In this document: piece by piece, positions 16,272 to 25,000 of the stretch | Position numbering within the stretch: the first letter of the stretch is position 1 | How the letters are laid out: each line of letters begins with the position of its first letter | IMG/VR virus record: IMGVR_UViG_3300030329_006034 | Location: 1-64,000 of that record | Origin: a virus | DNA: 64,000 nucleotides | Direction: 5' to 3' (one strand) | Notes under the pieces: model-generated | The model's database searches: none | What the model was told of the DNA's origin: nothing | Seen by the model: the letters and a program-made list of their open reading frames with translations, nothing else | Program-made: the position numbers and the translations under genes

Positions 16272-16712
16272 ATGGCCGAAAAAAAAGAAAAGAAACCATA
16301 TTATATAGAACCCAAAGTCTTTAAAGCGTCGTTACAAAAGTACTATGACACAGATATTCTTACTGACGACTTAGCAGAAAACATTAAAAAAATTGCTTAT
16401 GGGTTAAGTTACAATGCATCATTTATCAATTATACCTATAAAGACGATATGATTGGTGATGCTCTTATTAAAATGTATTCAGCTTTAAAACATAAGAAGT
16501 TTAACTTCGAAAAAGCAACTAATCCATTTTCATACTTTACAACAATTGCTTATCATGCCTTTATTAATCGTATTAAGAAGGAAAAAAAGCATCATGAAGC
16601 TGTTACAAAGTATAAAGAGCGAGTATACGAAGATTTTATGTCTAACCCTGAAAATACACACGGACACGTGTACGTAAAACCACCTGACGAGGAAAATTCT
16701 TTTGAAGATTAG
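16272..16712 (+). CDS. 55: Late-transcription sigma factor (gp55-like)
   Basis: A 146-residue sigma-like protein. DDMIGDALIKMYSALKHKKF and the following NPFSYFTTIAYHAFINRIKK match sigma region 2 of the gp55 family (core binding and -10 recognition). T4 gp55 has 185 residues and recognises TATAAATA at late promoters. TAAATA boxes before late genes throughout this window give it a ready target. A basic KKEKKHHE segment and an acidic C-terminus close the protein. It lies between uvsW and gp47. Confidence 0.82.
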   Translation: MAEKKEKKPYYIEPKVFKASLQKYYDTDILTDDLAENIKKIAYGLSYNASFINYTYKDDMIGDALIKMYSALKHKKFNFEKATNPFSYFTTIAYHAFINRIKKEKKHHEAVTKYKERVYEDFMSNPENTHGHVYVKPPDEENSFED

Positions 16713-17751
16713 TAAGCCTAGAGTTGCTATTTTTTCAGATCTTCATTTAGGCGTCCATTCGAACAGTTCTGACTGGCATAATTATGCAGTAGAGTGGGCT
16801 CATTGGTTTAAAGAAGAGTGTAAGCGAAAAAATATCAAAGATTTAATCTTCTGTGGTGATTGGCACCATAATAGAAGTGAGATATCTGTTAATACGCTGC
16901 AAATATCTGCAGATATTTTAGATATATTGTCTGAATTTAATATTATCGCCATTACTGGTAATCATGATATATATTACAAGCATAGAACAGACGTTAATTC
17001 CTTATCTGTTTTTAAAAAGCGTAAAAATGTCACTATATTAGACACGTTTGATACGATTGAAGCGTTTGATCGTACTATTACCTTTTGTCCATGGAACACA
17101 AACATAAAAGAAATACCTGAAAGCGATATTCTCTTTGGTCATTTTGAGATAGAAACTTTTAAGATGAATTCTTACAAGGTTTGCGAAGAAGGACTTAAGG
17201 TTAAAGATTTACTTAAAAAGAGTCCCCTAGTAATCTCCGGACATTTCCATACAAGACATGAAAAGAAGTTTGGTAAAGGTACTATTCTATATGTTGGCAA
17301 CCCGTTTCAGATGGATTTTGGTGACACTGGTAACCAAAAAGGGTATTATATATTAGATTTAGACACTCTAGAGTATGACTTTACGCCAAATAACATATCT
17401 CCAAACTATAAAAAGATTTCCCTTAGTGAATTAGTTAGAGAAGGTGAAATAACCAAACAGGTTGTAAATTTATTTGCTGGTAATATTGCCCGCTTAAAGG
17501 TTGATATGAATATATCACAAGCTGATATGGATATATTGCTTAAAAAATTAACCTTACTTAAACCTGAGGTATTGACCGTTGATTATGATATAAATTTCAA
17601 CCGCTTACTTGATGATACAGAAAATAAAGAAGACCTATCCGGGATTGACATACCTCAAGCTATAGAAGAGTTTGTAAATCTCCTTGAAATTAAGAATAAA
17701 AAAGAGATAATAAAATACACTCTTGGTTTATATGAAAAAAGTAAACTTTAA
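16702..17751 (+). CDS. 47: Recombination endonuclease subunit gp47 (Mre11/SbcD family)
   Basis: The 349-residue protein is the nuclease partner of gp46. The metallophosphatase motifs are complete: SDLHLG (D13, H15), CGDWHH (52-56), TGNHD (85-89) and SGHFHTRHE (179-187), with FGHFE between. In T4 the gp46/47 complex resects ends for recombination-dependent replication. The start must be TTG at 16702, inside the last codons of gp55, because no ATG precedes the first motif; this gives an 11-base overlap. The 3' end overlaps gp46 by 20 bases. Confidence 0.92.
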   Translation: MKISKPRVAIFSDLHLGVHSNSSDWHNYAVEWAHWFKEECKRKNIKDLIFCGDWHHNRSEISVNTLQISADILDILSEFNIIAITGNHDIYYKHRTDVNSLSVFKKRKNVTILDTFDTIEAFDRTITFCPWNTNIKEIPESDILFGHFEIETFKMNSYKVCEEGLKVKDLLKKSPLVISGHFHTRHEKKFGKGTILYVGNPFQMDFGDTGNQKGYYILDLDTLEYDFTPNNISPNYKKISLSELVREGEITKQVVNLFAGNIARLKVDMNISQADMDILLKKLTLLKPEVLTVDYDINFNRLLDDTENKEDLSGIDIPQAIEEFVNLLEIKNKKEIIKYTLGLYEKSKL

Positions 17752-19537
17752 GAAGCTTAGTATAGTAAATTTTCTGTCTGTAGGAGAAGAACCCGTTACA
17801 ATAGAATTTAGTAAAGGTCTTCATGTCATTACAGGTAAAAATAAAGATAAGCCTGATAGAAGGAACGCTATTGGTAAAAGTACAATAGCGGACGCTTTAT
17901 ATTTTGCTATATTTGGCGAAACACTACGTGAACTTAAAAAGGATCTCATACCTAATAATCTTACTAACGGTAAGACACATGTGGAATTAGATTTCGAACT
18001 TGATTCGCCCCGTGGGAAGAACAATTATAAGATAATACGTACTTTATCACCTTCGAAGGTTTTTATCTTTAAGGATGGTGTAGATCGGACAAGAGATAGT
18101 ATTAAAAACACTACAGCATACATTAGTCGGGTGTTAAGCGCTTCACCCTCCATCTTTCAAAACTGTGTTATTATGACAGTTAACAATGCTGTACCTTTCA
18201 TGGCTAAAAATAAAATTGAAAAACGAAAGTTTATTGAAGATATTTTTGGCATGGAAATTTTCAGTACCATGTTAACTGCTTTAAGGAATGAGTATAATGA
18301 TATATCGCGTGAGCATGACACACAGTTGACCAAATTAGAAGAGATTCAAAAAGCGTATAACAACTATGAAGACCAAAAACAGCGAATTCTTCAAACTAGA
18401 AAAAATAAAAAAGAAAAATATCTCGGTCGTCAAAAAGATAATACCGAAGAGAAGGAAAAGCTTAAAAAGGAAGTTTATAAAATTGAAGAAGTAGATATTA
18501 GTAAAATTCAAAAGCAAATATCCTCTCTTGAAGAAGCTGTCTCTGATCATGATATTAAAATTGAGACTAACTTAGAAGCTGTTGCTCGTAATAAAGCTTT
18601 AGCTGCCACCAGGAAGGAGAGATACCAAAAGATGGGTACAGATGAAGAAAAGTGCCCAGTATGTCTTCGTAATATGGAGGAGCATGATGCTAAGTTAATA
18701 GCTAAAGAAAAGAAAAAACTTAAAGAAGCGATTCATGAAGCTGTAGAAGACATTAAAAACTATTCTGACGGGTTAAAGGAACTAAAAGTAAGAAAGGATC
18801 GTTTTATAAAGGCCATAAGTCAGTGCCAGAACAAAATATCTGAAGCAAGATTACAAGAGCAAAATAAAAAGAACATTGAACAGCGAATTGAGCAGCTAGA
18901 TAAGTGGCAGGAGGAATTAGAGGGTGATTTAGAGGCTATTGAATCTACTGATACGGATTTTGACACGTTAATTGTTGAAACGAAAAGACGTGTAGATAAA
19001 CTTGAGAAGAAAGTTAAAAAGTTTAGAGGTGAGTTAGCTAAGTTAGATATTGTAAAGTACGTTGTTTCAGAAGAAGGTGTTAAGTCTTACATTGTAAATA
19101 AGCTATTGGAACTTTTAAACAGTAAATTACTTCTCTATCTTAAGCGATTAGACTCTAATTCAATTTGTATTTTTAACGAATATTTTGAAGAAGAAATATT
19201 AAACGAAAAAAATAAAGTATGTTCCTATTTTAACTTTTCTGGAGCAGAGCGCAAGTCAATTGACCTAGCATGCTTGTTTACATTTTCTGATATAAGAAGA
19301 TTACAGGGCGGTGTACAATACAATATTGCAATTTATGATGAGCTTTTTGATTCTTCGTTTGATGAAAAAGGAATCGAACTTATTACACGAATCTTACAAG
19401 ATAGGGTTGAAGAGTTAGACGAGTGTTCTATTGTAATATCACATCGTAAAGAATCGATTAAAGCGGTTACAGGTGATGTAATTTATCTCGAGAAAGAAAA
19501 CGGTATAACTACGAGGGTAGATTATACAGAACGATAA
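17732..19537 (+). CDS. 46: Recombination endonuclease subunit gp46 (Rad50/SbcC family)
   Basis: A 601-residue SMC-like ATPase. NAIGKST (Walker A, about 45-51) follows a TGKNKDKPDRR loop; two long coiled coils flank a CPVC zinc hook at 308-311. The C-terminal half has SGAERKSIDLACLF (signature) and IAIYDELFDSSFDEKG (Walker B/D-loop), then IVISHRKE (H-loop). I chose ATG 17732 over a TTG at 17723 because MKKVNFKKLSIVNF is the usual Rad50 start. The complex with gp47 processes DNA ends. Length is near the T4 protein (560). Confidence 0.92.
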   Translation: MKKVNFKKLSIVNFLSVGEEPVTIEFSKGLHVITGKNKDKPDRRNAIGKSTIADALYFAIFGETLRELKKDLIPNNLTNGKTHVELDFELDSPRGKNNYKIIRTLSPSKVFIFKDGVDRTRDSIKNTTAYISRVLSASPSIFQNCVIMTVNNAVPFMAKNKIEKRKFIEDIFGMEIFSTMLTALRNEYNDISREHDTQLTKLEEIQKAYNNYEDQKQRILQTRKNKKEKYLGRQKDNTEEKEKLKKEVYKIEEVDISKIQKQISSLEEAVSDHDIKIETNLEAVARNKALAATRKERYQKMGTDEEKCPVCLRNMEEHDAKLIAKEKKKLKEAIHEAVEDIKNYSDGLKELKVRKDRFIKAISQCQNKISEARLQEQNKKNIEQRIEQLDKWQEELEGDLEAIESTDTDFDTLIVETKRRVDKLEKKVKKFRGELAKLDIVKYVVSEEGVKSYIVNKLLELLNSKLLLYLKRLDSNSICIFNEYFEEEILNEKNKVCSYFNFSGAERKSIDLACLFTFSDIRRLQGGVQYNIAIYDELFDSSFDEKGIELITRILQDRVEELDECSIVISHRKESIKAVTGDVIYLEKENGITTRVDYTER

Positions 19538-19547
19538 ACTATATATA

Positions 19548-20777
19548 ATGATGCTAGGCGCTAATCCTTTTCCACAACCGTTTACTGCACCGGTAGTAGG
19601 GCTCCCCGGAGTACCTAAACAACTACCACAGGCACCACCAACTGATGATGTTAAACCTAAAGAAGCATCATTACCGAGATATGTAAATTACTTAGCAGAT
19701 TATTCTGGGTGTGGTCATTGGCGTATTTTGTGGCCTGAATCAGTTATTAATGCTAGAGGTGATGGAATGTCGCAATCAACTACAGCAATGGTAGTTGATC
19801 CAAGATGGTATACAGGTGTTAAAACAGTAAAGGTACAGCGCCAAGCCTCGTCACAGCAAAAAGAATTTATTAAGTTCCTTAAACAAGTACAACAAGATCA
19901 CGGGTTTAAAATTATTTACGAAGTCGATGATGTGGTGTTTAAGGAAGTAATACCTGATTATAATAAATTTAAATTTGCCTTCGATACAGAAGAAGTTCGT
20001 CAAAACTGCGTTGATATTATTAATATGGTTGATGAAGTCACAGTAACCTGTGAATTCATGAAAAGATTATACACCGAAAAAACAGGTCAAAAAAATATTA
20101 CGGTGATTCCTAATTTTGTTCCTAATTTCTGGCTCGGTCATTTATACGATCCGCGTAAAGTAGAACGGGCATTTAAAAAACATAAACAGCGACCTAGAAT
20201 TTTATACACTGGCTCCGGAGCTCATTACGATGTTGATAATAAGGTTAGTGGCCAGGATGATATGTCTCATGTAAGAGACTTTATTAGAAAAACCGTTAAA
20301 AAATATCAGTGGATATTTGTTGGGGCGTTTCCACCTCAATTAGTAGACTTGGTACAGCAAAGAGAAATTGAATTTTACCCATGGGAAACTTTAATTAGAT
20401 ACCCATACCTTATTGCAAGCCTAGATGCACAGCTTATGGTAGCGCCTCTTCAAGTAAACGATTTTAATAAATCAAAATCTGATATTAAATTTATTGAAGC
20501 GTGTACCTTAGGCATACCGTGTTTATGTCAAGATATGGAGACATATAATTCAGCTCCAAGCACCTTAAAGTTTACAACAGTAGAAGAGTTTGAACACAAA
20601 ATTAATAGTATACTGGCATTTAAAAATAAAGGTAGCTATTATAGTAATATCCGCAAACTAAGAGGAATTGCAGAGAAGCGAATATTAGAAAAAGACGAAA
20701 ATGTACGCGCTTATTTAGAAAGTCTCAACACACCGTGGGGCAGCGATGAAAGAGTGCATTTAAAGAGATGGAATTAG
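19548..20777 (+). CDS. GT-B-fold glycosyltransferase (GT4-like)
   Basis: The 409-residue protein has YSGCGHWRI (52-60), EVDDVVF (125-131), ITVIPNFVPNF (184-194), a sugar-nucleotide segment RILYTGSGAHYD (217-228), and FNKSKSDIKFIEACTLGIP (306-324), which carries the family Glu/Pro donor-site block. The first 45 residues are Pro-rich and probably disordered. It lies between gp46 and the DNA polymerase, a place where glycosyltransferases of T4-like marine phages also occur. Target may be DNA or protein. Two adjacent ATGs at 19548 and 19551 are both usable starts. Confidence 0.72.
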   Translation: MMLGANPFPQPFTAPVVGLPGVPKQLPQAPPTDDVKPKEASLPRYVNYLADYSGCGHWRILWPESVINARGDGMSQSTTAMVVDPRWYTGVKTVKVQRQASSQQKEFIKFLKQVQQDHGFKIIYEVDDVVFKEVIPDYNKFKFAFDTEEVRQNCVDIINMVDEVTVTCEFMKRLYTEKTGQKNITVIPNFVPNFWLGHLYDPRKVERAFKKHKQRPRILYTGSGAHYDVDNKVSGQDDMSHVRDFIRKTVKKYQWIFVGAFPPQLVDLVQQREIEFYPWETLIRYPYLIASLDAQLMVAPLQVNDFNKSKSDIKFIEACTLGIPCLCQDMETYNSAPSTLKFTTVEEFEHKINSILAFKNKGSYYSNIRKLRGIAEKRILEKDENVRAYLESLNTPWGSDERVHLKRWN

Positions 20778-20791
20778 GAACTACTATATAC

Positions 20792-20797
20792 TATAAT
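20792..20797 (+). promoter_or_regulatory. Early-type -10 box (TATAAT) of the DNA polymerase gene
   Basis: CTATAATATAGTAG then ATG: TATAAT and a 7-nt spacer. The flanking CTACTATATACTATAATATAGTAG is also an imperfect inverted repeat, which could be an operator. Confidence 0.55.
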
Positions 20798-20804
20798 ATA
20801 GTAG

Positions 20805-23378
20805 ATGTCATATAGGAATGTTGTTTATAACGGTAGAAACCGTTGCGTTAATTTGTTTACCTGGGATAAAGACGGTAAACGTGTAATGCATGAATGTTCC
20901 TTTGAACCGTATCTCTATCTTGAAAGTGGAGCAGGGGATAAGACATCGATTTACGGTACTAAGGTTAAAAAACGTAAATTTAATACAAGCTACGACCGGT
21001 CGAGATTTGTAAGGGAGTCAAATGTTAAGCGTGTGTTTGAAAATATGCCGCCGGCGCAGCAGTTTTTACTCGACTTATATTGGGAGCAAAATGAAGAGCC
21101 CGAATTTAGTACGCAACCACTTAAAACGTGCCTGTTAGATATTGAGACATATTCTCCGGACTCTTTTCCAAATCCAGAAGACCCGACACACGTGGTTAAC
21201 GTTATAACATGTTATGATAACTTTACAAAAAAGTTTCATACCTTTGGCATTAAACCTTATACAGGTCACGGTCGGTCAGATTTAAATTATGTTCATTGCA
21301 AAGATGAACGGGAAATGTTTATTAGATTTATCGAGTATCTAGAACGCGATTATCCGGATATTTTAAGCGGTTGGAACTCAGAATTTTTTGATATACCTTA
21401 TATTATTAACAGAATCGAACGAATACTCGGTCAAGATTATGTTGATAGGCTGTCACCGCTTGGACGTGTACATTTTAGAGCGGTTAAGGGTAAGTTTGGA
21501 CGTGACTTAAAAAGATATTATATAGATGGTATTGCGTGTTTAGATTATCTAGATGTTTATAAGCGCTTTTGTTTAAAACTCCGAGAGTCATATAAACTAG
21601 ATGCTATTGGCGAAGTTGAGCTTGGACAACGAAAGATTGATTACGGTGATACAAACCTTGCGACCTTATCAGATGAAGATTGGAACACCTTTATTGATTA
21701 TAACATCCAAGACGTTAATTTGTTAGTTAGGCTAGAACAAAAACTTCAATATGTTCCTTTGTTGCGTAAGTTATCTTATGTTGGTTTAACAACTTTAGAA
21801 GGCGCTATGGGCACCATTCAAGTTATTAATGGTGCTCTTTGTATTAGAGCTAGAAAAAGAGGCGAGGTTATTGCAACATTTTTACGGAATGCCGATACAG
21901 GTAAAAATCCTGGTGCTTATGTAGCTGAACCAAAAAACGGATTTAAAAATCATATTGTTTCTTTTGACGCGAACTCACTATATCCTAATGTGATGATATC
22001 TCTCAATACATCACCGGAAACAAAAGTAGGTAAAGTAGAAAGAACGACTGATCAAAAGGTAACTATACAACATGTCAGTGGAAGAGTCTTTGAACTCGAT
22101 AAACCGGCGTTTGCAAAGTTTATTAAAGAGGAAGAGTGTGCTTTGTCGAAAGCCGGTTTCTTGTTTACGCAAAAGAAGAAGGGCATTATACCTGAATTTT
22201 TAGAATATTACTATAACCAACGAGTAAAGATTAAAAAAGAGCTCTTTAAGGCTAAAACTAAGCTCAAAAAACTTAAAAAGAACTCTCCGGAATTTATTGA
22301 TGCAAAGTACGAAGTTGAACGACTTAACACTTCGCAGATGGTAATAAAAATTCTTATTAACTCATGTTATGGGTATATGGGCAATAAGAACGCTCCAATT
22401 GGGGATGATGATATTGCATCTTCAGTCACGCTAACCGGGCAAGCGGTTATTAAATATTCAAATGAACTTATCAAGGAATTTATCAAAAAAGAGATACCCG
22501 ATATCTCTGATAAAGAACTTGAAGAATGTATTGTTTACAATGATACGGATTCGTCATATGTTTCTATTACTCCTCTTGTTAGCAAGGGCTTAAACTTTTT
22601 AGACGGGGATGATGTGCATCAAGATACGCATGATAAAATTCAAGAGATTGAAGACTATTTAAACAAAGGGGTATATGAATGGGCAAAAAAATCTCTCTTA
22701 TCGAAAGATAGTCGATTTGTATTTAAACGTGAGTGTATAGCTGATGTAGGTGTCTTCTTGCAGAAGAAAAGATACGTAATGCATATATTGGATGATGAGG
22801 GCATTAAGGAAAATAAGTTTAAGTACACGGGGGTTGAGGTAGTACGTACAACTATGCCTAATGCTATCAAACCGTATGCAAAGAAGATTATTGAGACAAT
22901 GTTAAGTACGCAGTCTTTAACAGAGACAAATAAAGTACTTAATAAAACATATGACATCTTTAAGGAACTTAAGCCTGAAGAACTTGCATTTGTAATGGGT
23001 GTTAAAGGCTATGAAAAGTACGCGGACGCCTGTAATGAATTTACAACGGTTAAAAGTATGCCTATTCATGTTAAGTCAGCATATTTTTATAATTTGATTT
23101 TAGATAAATTGGGCACAGGTAACAAATATGAGTCGCTTGGATCGGGAGATAAGGTACGGTACATGTACGTGGAGCGACCCAATAAGTATGGACTAGATAG
23201 TATCGGTTTTAAGTATGATTACCCCAAAGAGTTTAAAGATACATTTAAGATTGATTATGACAAAATGTTTGAAAAGATTTTGTTTCAAGGTATTGAAAGA
23301 TTTTACGATTGTGTAGGTTGGAATATTCGTAAACCTGCTGAAAATGTACAAGTTGAATTATTCGACCTGTTTACATAA
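20805..23378 (+). CDS. 43: Family B DNA polymerase (gp43)
   Basis: The 857-residue replicative polymerase. Proofreading exonuclease motifs: LDIETYSPD (D112, E114), NSEFFDIPYI and NIQDVNLL. Polymerase motifs: SFDANSLYPNVM (motif A, about 386-397), INSCYGYMGN (motif B) and YNDTDSSYV (motif C, DTDS about 580). All catalytic acids are present. The length is slightly short of T4 gp43 (898). The gene is unbroken by introns or inteins. Accessory partners in this window are gp45, gp41, gp61 and gp32; the clamp loader is not. Confidence 0.96.
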   Translation: MSYRNVVYNGRNRCVNLFTWDKDGKRVMHECSFEPYLYLESGAGDKTSIYGTKVKKRKFNTSYDRSRFVRESNVKRVFENMPPAQQFLLDLYWEQNEEPEFSTQPLKTCLLDIETYSPDSFPNPEDPTHVVNVITCYDNFTKKFHTFGIKPYTGHGRSDLNYVHCKDEREMFIRFIEYLERDYPDILSGWNSEFFDIPYIINRIERILGQDYVDRLSPLGRVHFRAVKGKFGRDLKRYYIDGIACLDYLDVYKRFCLKLRESYKLDAIGEVELGQRKIDYGDTNLATLSDEDWNTFIDYNIQDVNLLVRLEQKLQYVPLLRKLSYVGLTTLEGAMGTIQVINGALCIRARKRGEVIATFLRNADTGKNPGAYVAEPKNGFKNHIVSFDANSLYPNVMISLNTSPETKVGKVERTTDQKVTIQHVSGRVFELDKPAFAKFIKEEECALSKAGFLFTQKKKGIIPEFLEYYYNQRVKIKKELFKAKTKLKKLKKNSPEFIDAKYEVERLNTSQMVIKILINSCYGYMGNKNAPIGDDDIASSVTLTGQAVIKYSNELIKEFIKKEIPDISDKELEECIVYNDTDSSYVSITPLVSKGLNFLDGDDVHQDTHDKIQEIEDYLNKGVYEWAKKSLLSKDSRFVFKRECIADVGVFLQKKRYVMHILDDEGIKENKFKYTGVEVVRTTMPNAIKPYAKKIIETMLSTQSLTETNKVLNKTYDIFKELKPEELAFVMGVKGYEKYADACNEFTTVKSMPIHVKSAYFYNLILDKLGTGNKYESLGSGDKVRYMYVERPNKYGLDSIGFKYDYPKEFKDTFKIDYDKMFEKILFQGIERFYDCVGWNIRKPAENVQVELFDLFT

Positions 23379-23381
23379 ATA
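23376..23381 (+). promoter_or_regulatory. Late-type box (TAAATA) of the gene at 23387-23698
   Basis: CATAAATA starts on the polymerase stop codon; the spacer is GACTC (5 nt) before ATG. Confidence 0.5.
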
Positions 23382-23386
23382 GACTC

Positions 23387-23698
23387 ATGGCATTACAACC
23401 CGGCGGATACACAGACAGACCTGAAGACGATAACACCAAGCAGGCCCATCCTGCTTTTAATAGAGGTAAAGCTCGGGGTATTTTGGAGACCCTAGCTATT
23501 CTTAAAAAGGTAATTACAGGAGAAGATAATGGCACTGGAACTATTAATTCTCCGGAAATTGAAAAGATTCGAAGATCAATTTTTGTTATGAGAGAAGCTT
23601 TAGATCATGCTTCAGACAAATCTACTTATCTTTCTAAACCAGCTAAAGAGGCTCTCAACGAAGCTTATGAAATAGCAAATTCTTTAAGATTTCAGTAG
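23387..23698 (+). CDS. Hypothetical protein
   Basis: A 103-residue protein without a domain I recognise. It opens with a charged, Pro/Gly-containing stretch (about 1-30) and continues as helices (GILETLAILKKVITG; FVMREALDHASDKSTYL; AKEALNEAYEIANSLRF). It sits just downstream of the polymerase but is preceded by a late-type box, so it may be expressed late. Confidence 0.5.
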   Translation: MALQPGGYTDRPEDDNTKQAHPAFNRGKARGILETLAILKKVITGEDNGTGTINSPEIEKIRRSIFVMREALDHASDKSTYLSKPAKEALNEAYEIANSLRFQ

Positions 23699-23731
23699 TT
23701 GCAATTTAAAATTTTTAACTAAAATAATAAT

Positions 23732-24124
23732 ATGGCAGACAAAAAAATTAAGACTATCGTCGATCACATTGGCCGAACTGTTGTAGGTAAGGTGACAGCA
23801 GAGACTAAAAACTCTCTCACACTTTTTAACCCTGTAATTATTCATGTTCAACCTGATCAACAGACCGGGCAACTTCAGGTACAATCTTTTCCGTATATCT
23901 TTATGGAGTTCCTAAAAGACAAGGACAAAAATAATTGGATTTTCGATAAGAGCTCAATTAGTGTTTCGGATGTAGAGCTTGATGAGCGTATTATTTCCCA
24001 ATATAATAATATTAACAACCCCAACCCACCAATTCAGGAACCCCAGCAAGGGACTGGTGAAGAGCCCGAAGTAATTAAGCTCTTTGATGATGAGGAGGAG
24101 CCAGAGTTGGCGACCAGCAAGTAA
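23732..24124 (+). CDS. Conserved hypothetical protein of T4-like marine phages
   Basis: A 130-residue protein with a beta-rich first 90 residues (TIVDHIGRTVVGKVTAETKN; NPVIIHVQPDQQTGQLQVQ), resembling a small Sm-like barrel, and an acidic Pro/Glu tail (EEPEVIKLFDDEEEPEL). I recall similar sequences from cyanophages but no known role. An AAAATA box with a 5-nt ATAAT spacer precedes the ATG. Confidence 0.55.
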   Translation: MADKKIKTIVDHIGRTVVGKVTAETKNSLTLFNPVIIHVQPDQQTGQLQVQSFPYIFMEFLKDKDKNNWIFDKSSISVSDVELDERIISQYNNINNPNPPIQEPQQGTGEEPEVIKLFDDEEEPELATSK

Positions 24125-24128
24125 CAAT

Positions 24129-24311
24129 ATGTTTTTCTTCCGTAAAAAGGACGTGGTTAAGTACGTAAAAAATACTAACCCAAAATTTAAGACAGAGAGC
24201 GCAGAGTATCTCTTAGTAAAAGGATATAAGCAAGATCCTCTACTCTTTACTCTTTCCGAAGTTGACAGAGCGAAGAAAAGGGCTGCGAAAAATCCTGAGG
24301 ATACTCAGTAG
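24129..24311 (+). CDS. Small hypothetical protein
   Basis: A 60-residue basic protein (MFFFRKKDVVKYVKN...). The frame is open further upstream to an ATG at 24084, but that would overlap the acidic tail of the previous gene by 41 bases. The ATG at 24129, 4 bases after that gene's stop, gives a natural hydrophobic-basic N-terminus. Function unknown. Confidence 0.5.
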   Translation: MFFFRKKDVVKYVKNTNPKFKTESAEYLLVKGYKQDPLLFTLSEVDRAKKRAAKNPEDTQ

Positions 24312-24329
24312 ATTCTATAATCAGTGTTA

Positions 24330-24335
24330 TAAATA
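24330..24335 (+). promoter_or_regulatory. Late-type box (TATAAATA) of hsp20
   Basis: TATAAATA at 24328-24335 is a full match to the T4 late octamer; the spacer to ATG is 8 nt. A TATAAT at 24316-24321 just upstream could give early expression too. Confidence 0.5.
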
Positions 24336-24343
24336 ATTTTACT

Positions 24344-24754
24344 ATGAAACTAACTAAATACACACACAACCCAATCGCAGAAATCGAAAGAGCCTTTGAT
24401 GGTTTTTTCAATCTGACGCCAGTCTTCCACCAGTTGGAAGAAGTATATAAAACAGGAGATCAAGTTCGATTTTCATCGGATGAAAACGCACTAGGCGTAC
24501 AAATTGATCTACCTGGAGTCACGAAAGATAATTTAGATCTTTCCACAGACACCGATCAACGCGAAGTCTATATCAAGGCAAAGCGTAAAATTATAGCCCA
24601 CGACGGGCAAAAGGAACAAACCTACAATAGGTCGTTCTCAGTTGGAAGGGAGTTTGATCTTAACAAAATTAAATTTCTATATGTCAATGGAGTCCTTGAG
24701 GTAGAGGTACCTCGTAGGAAAAAAGAAGAATATATTAAAACATATAAAGTCTAA
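24344..24754 (+). CDS. hsp20: Small heat-shock protein (Hsp20, alpha-crystallin domain)
   Basis: A 136-residue chaperone. The alpha-crystallin domain runs from about residue 40 to 130, with GVQIDLPGVTKDNLDL, REVYIKAKRK and the closing VNGVLEVEVPRRKK motif. A short C-terminal IKTYKV tail could play the part of the usual IXI anchor. Hsp20 genes are common in T4-like cyanophages and probably help protein folding or virion assembly. It is directly followed by the structured RNA at 24760-24986. Confidence 0.9.
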   Translation: MKLTKYTHNPIAEIERAFDGFFNLTPVFHQLEEVYKTGDQVRFSSDENALGVQIDLPGVTKDNLDLSTDTDQREVYIKAKRKIIAHDGQKEQTYNRSFSVGREFDLNKIKFLYVNGVLEVEVPRRKKEEYIKTYKV

Positions 24755-24759
24755 CAATT

Positions 24760-24986
24760 TAAATGGGCCTAGCTAGCCCAACCCGGGTGTGCCTGAATAA
24801 ACATTTTAAGCAAGAGTGTTAAAGGGACTGCTGACGTGCATGGAGGGTCAACTGACTATTAAGTGTATAATGCGGGGCACAAGTAGGTTTAAAAGATGAA
24901 ACTGCATCTTGCCTAACTGAAAGTTGGAGGTAACCAGAAAATCCTCTCACCCACCCTTTTAAAAAGCCCCGAAAGGGGCTTTTTTT
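24760..24986 (+). ncRNA. Structured non-coding RNA of unknown class
   Basis: This stretch between hsp20 and the gene at 25001 has no coding frame of note but folds well by eye: hairpin GGGC/GCCC (24765-24779), outer helix GGGTG/CACCC (24785-24789 with 24948-24952), inner helix TGCC/GGCA (24790-24793 with 24876-24879), stems AACATT/AGTGTT (24800-24820), AAGATG/CATCTT (24893-24910), AACT/AGTT (24915-24925) and GAGG/CCTC (24927-24946). It ends in a strong terminator. The form is a closed multi-branch RNA. It does not show RNase P, tmRNA or riboswitch landmarks I know. It may be cut from the hsp20 transcript or have its own start. Confidence 0.65.
24961..24986 (+). terminator. Rho-independent terminator
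   Basis: Stem AAAAAGCCCC/GGGGCTTTTT with a GAAA tetraloop, followed by further Ts to 24986. It is the clearest intrinsic terminator seen in the window. Confidence 0.88.
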
Positions 24987-24989
24987 ATG

Positions 24990-24995
24990 TAAATA
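24990..24995 (+). promoter_or_regulatory. Late-type box (TAAATA) of the gene at 25001-25318
   Basis: GTAAATA with spacer ATTAT (5 nt) before a GTG start, right after the terminator. Confidence 0.45.
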
Positions 24996-25000
24996 ATTAT

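Noticed and set aside
17723-17731. TTG at 17723 as start of gp46
   Set aside because: The ATG three codons later gives the usual Rad50 N-terminus; the extra VYM adds nothing recognisable.
24084-24128. ATG at 24084 as start of the 60-residue gene
   Set aside because: It lies inside the acidic tail of the previous gene; the codons read out of that gene's frame and add an unlikely MMMRRSQSW stretch.
24760-24986. RNase P RNA, tmRNA, group I intron core or hammerhead ribozyme
   Set aside because: The GAGGAAAGUCC-like core, tRNA-like ends with tag frame, P/Q/R/S intron elements and a correct CUGANGA...GAAA pair are absent; GTCAACTGACTA recalls an intron R element but no partner S element pairs with it.
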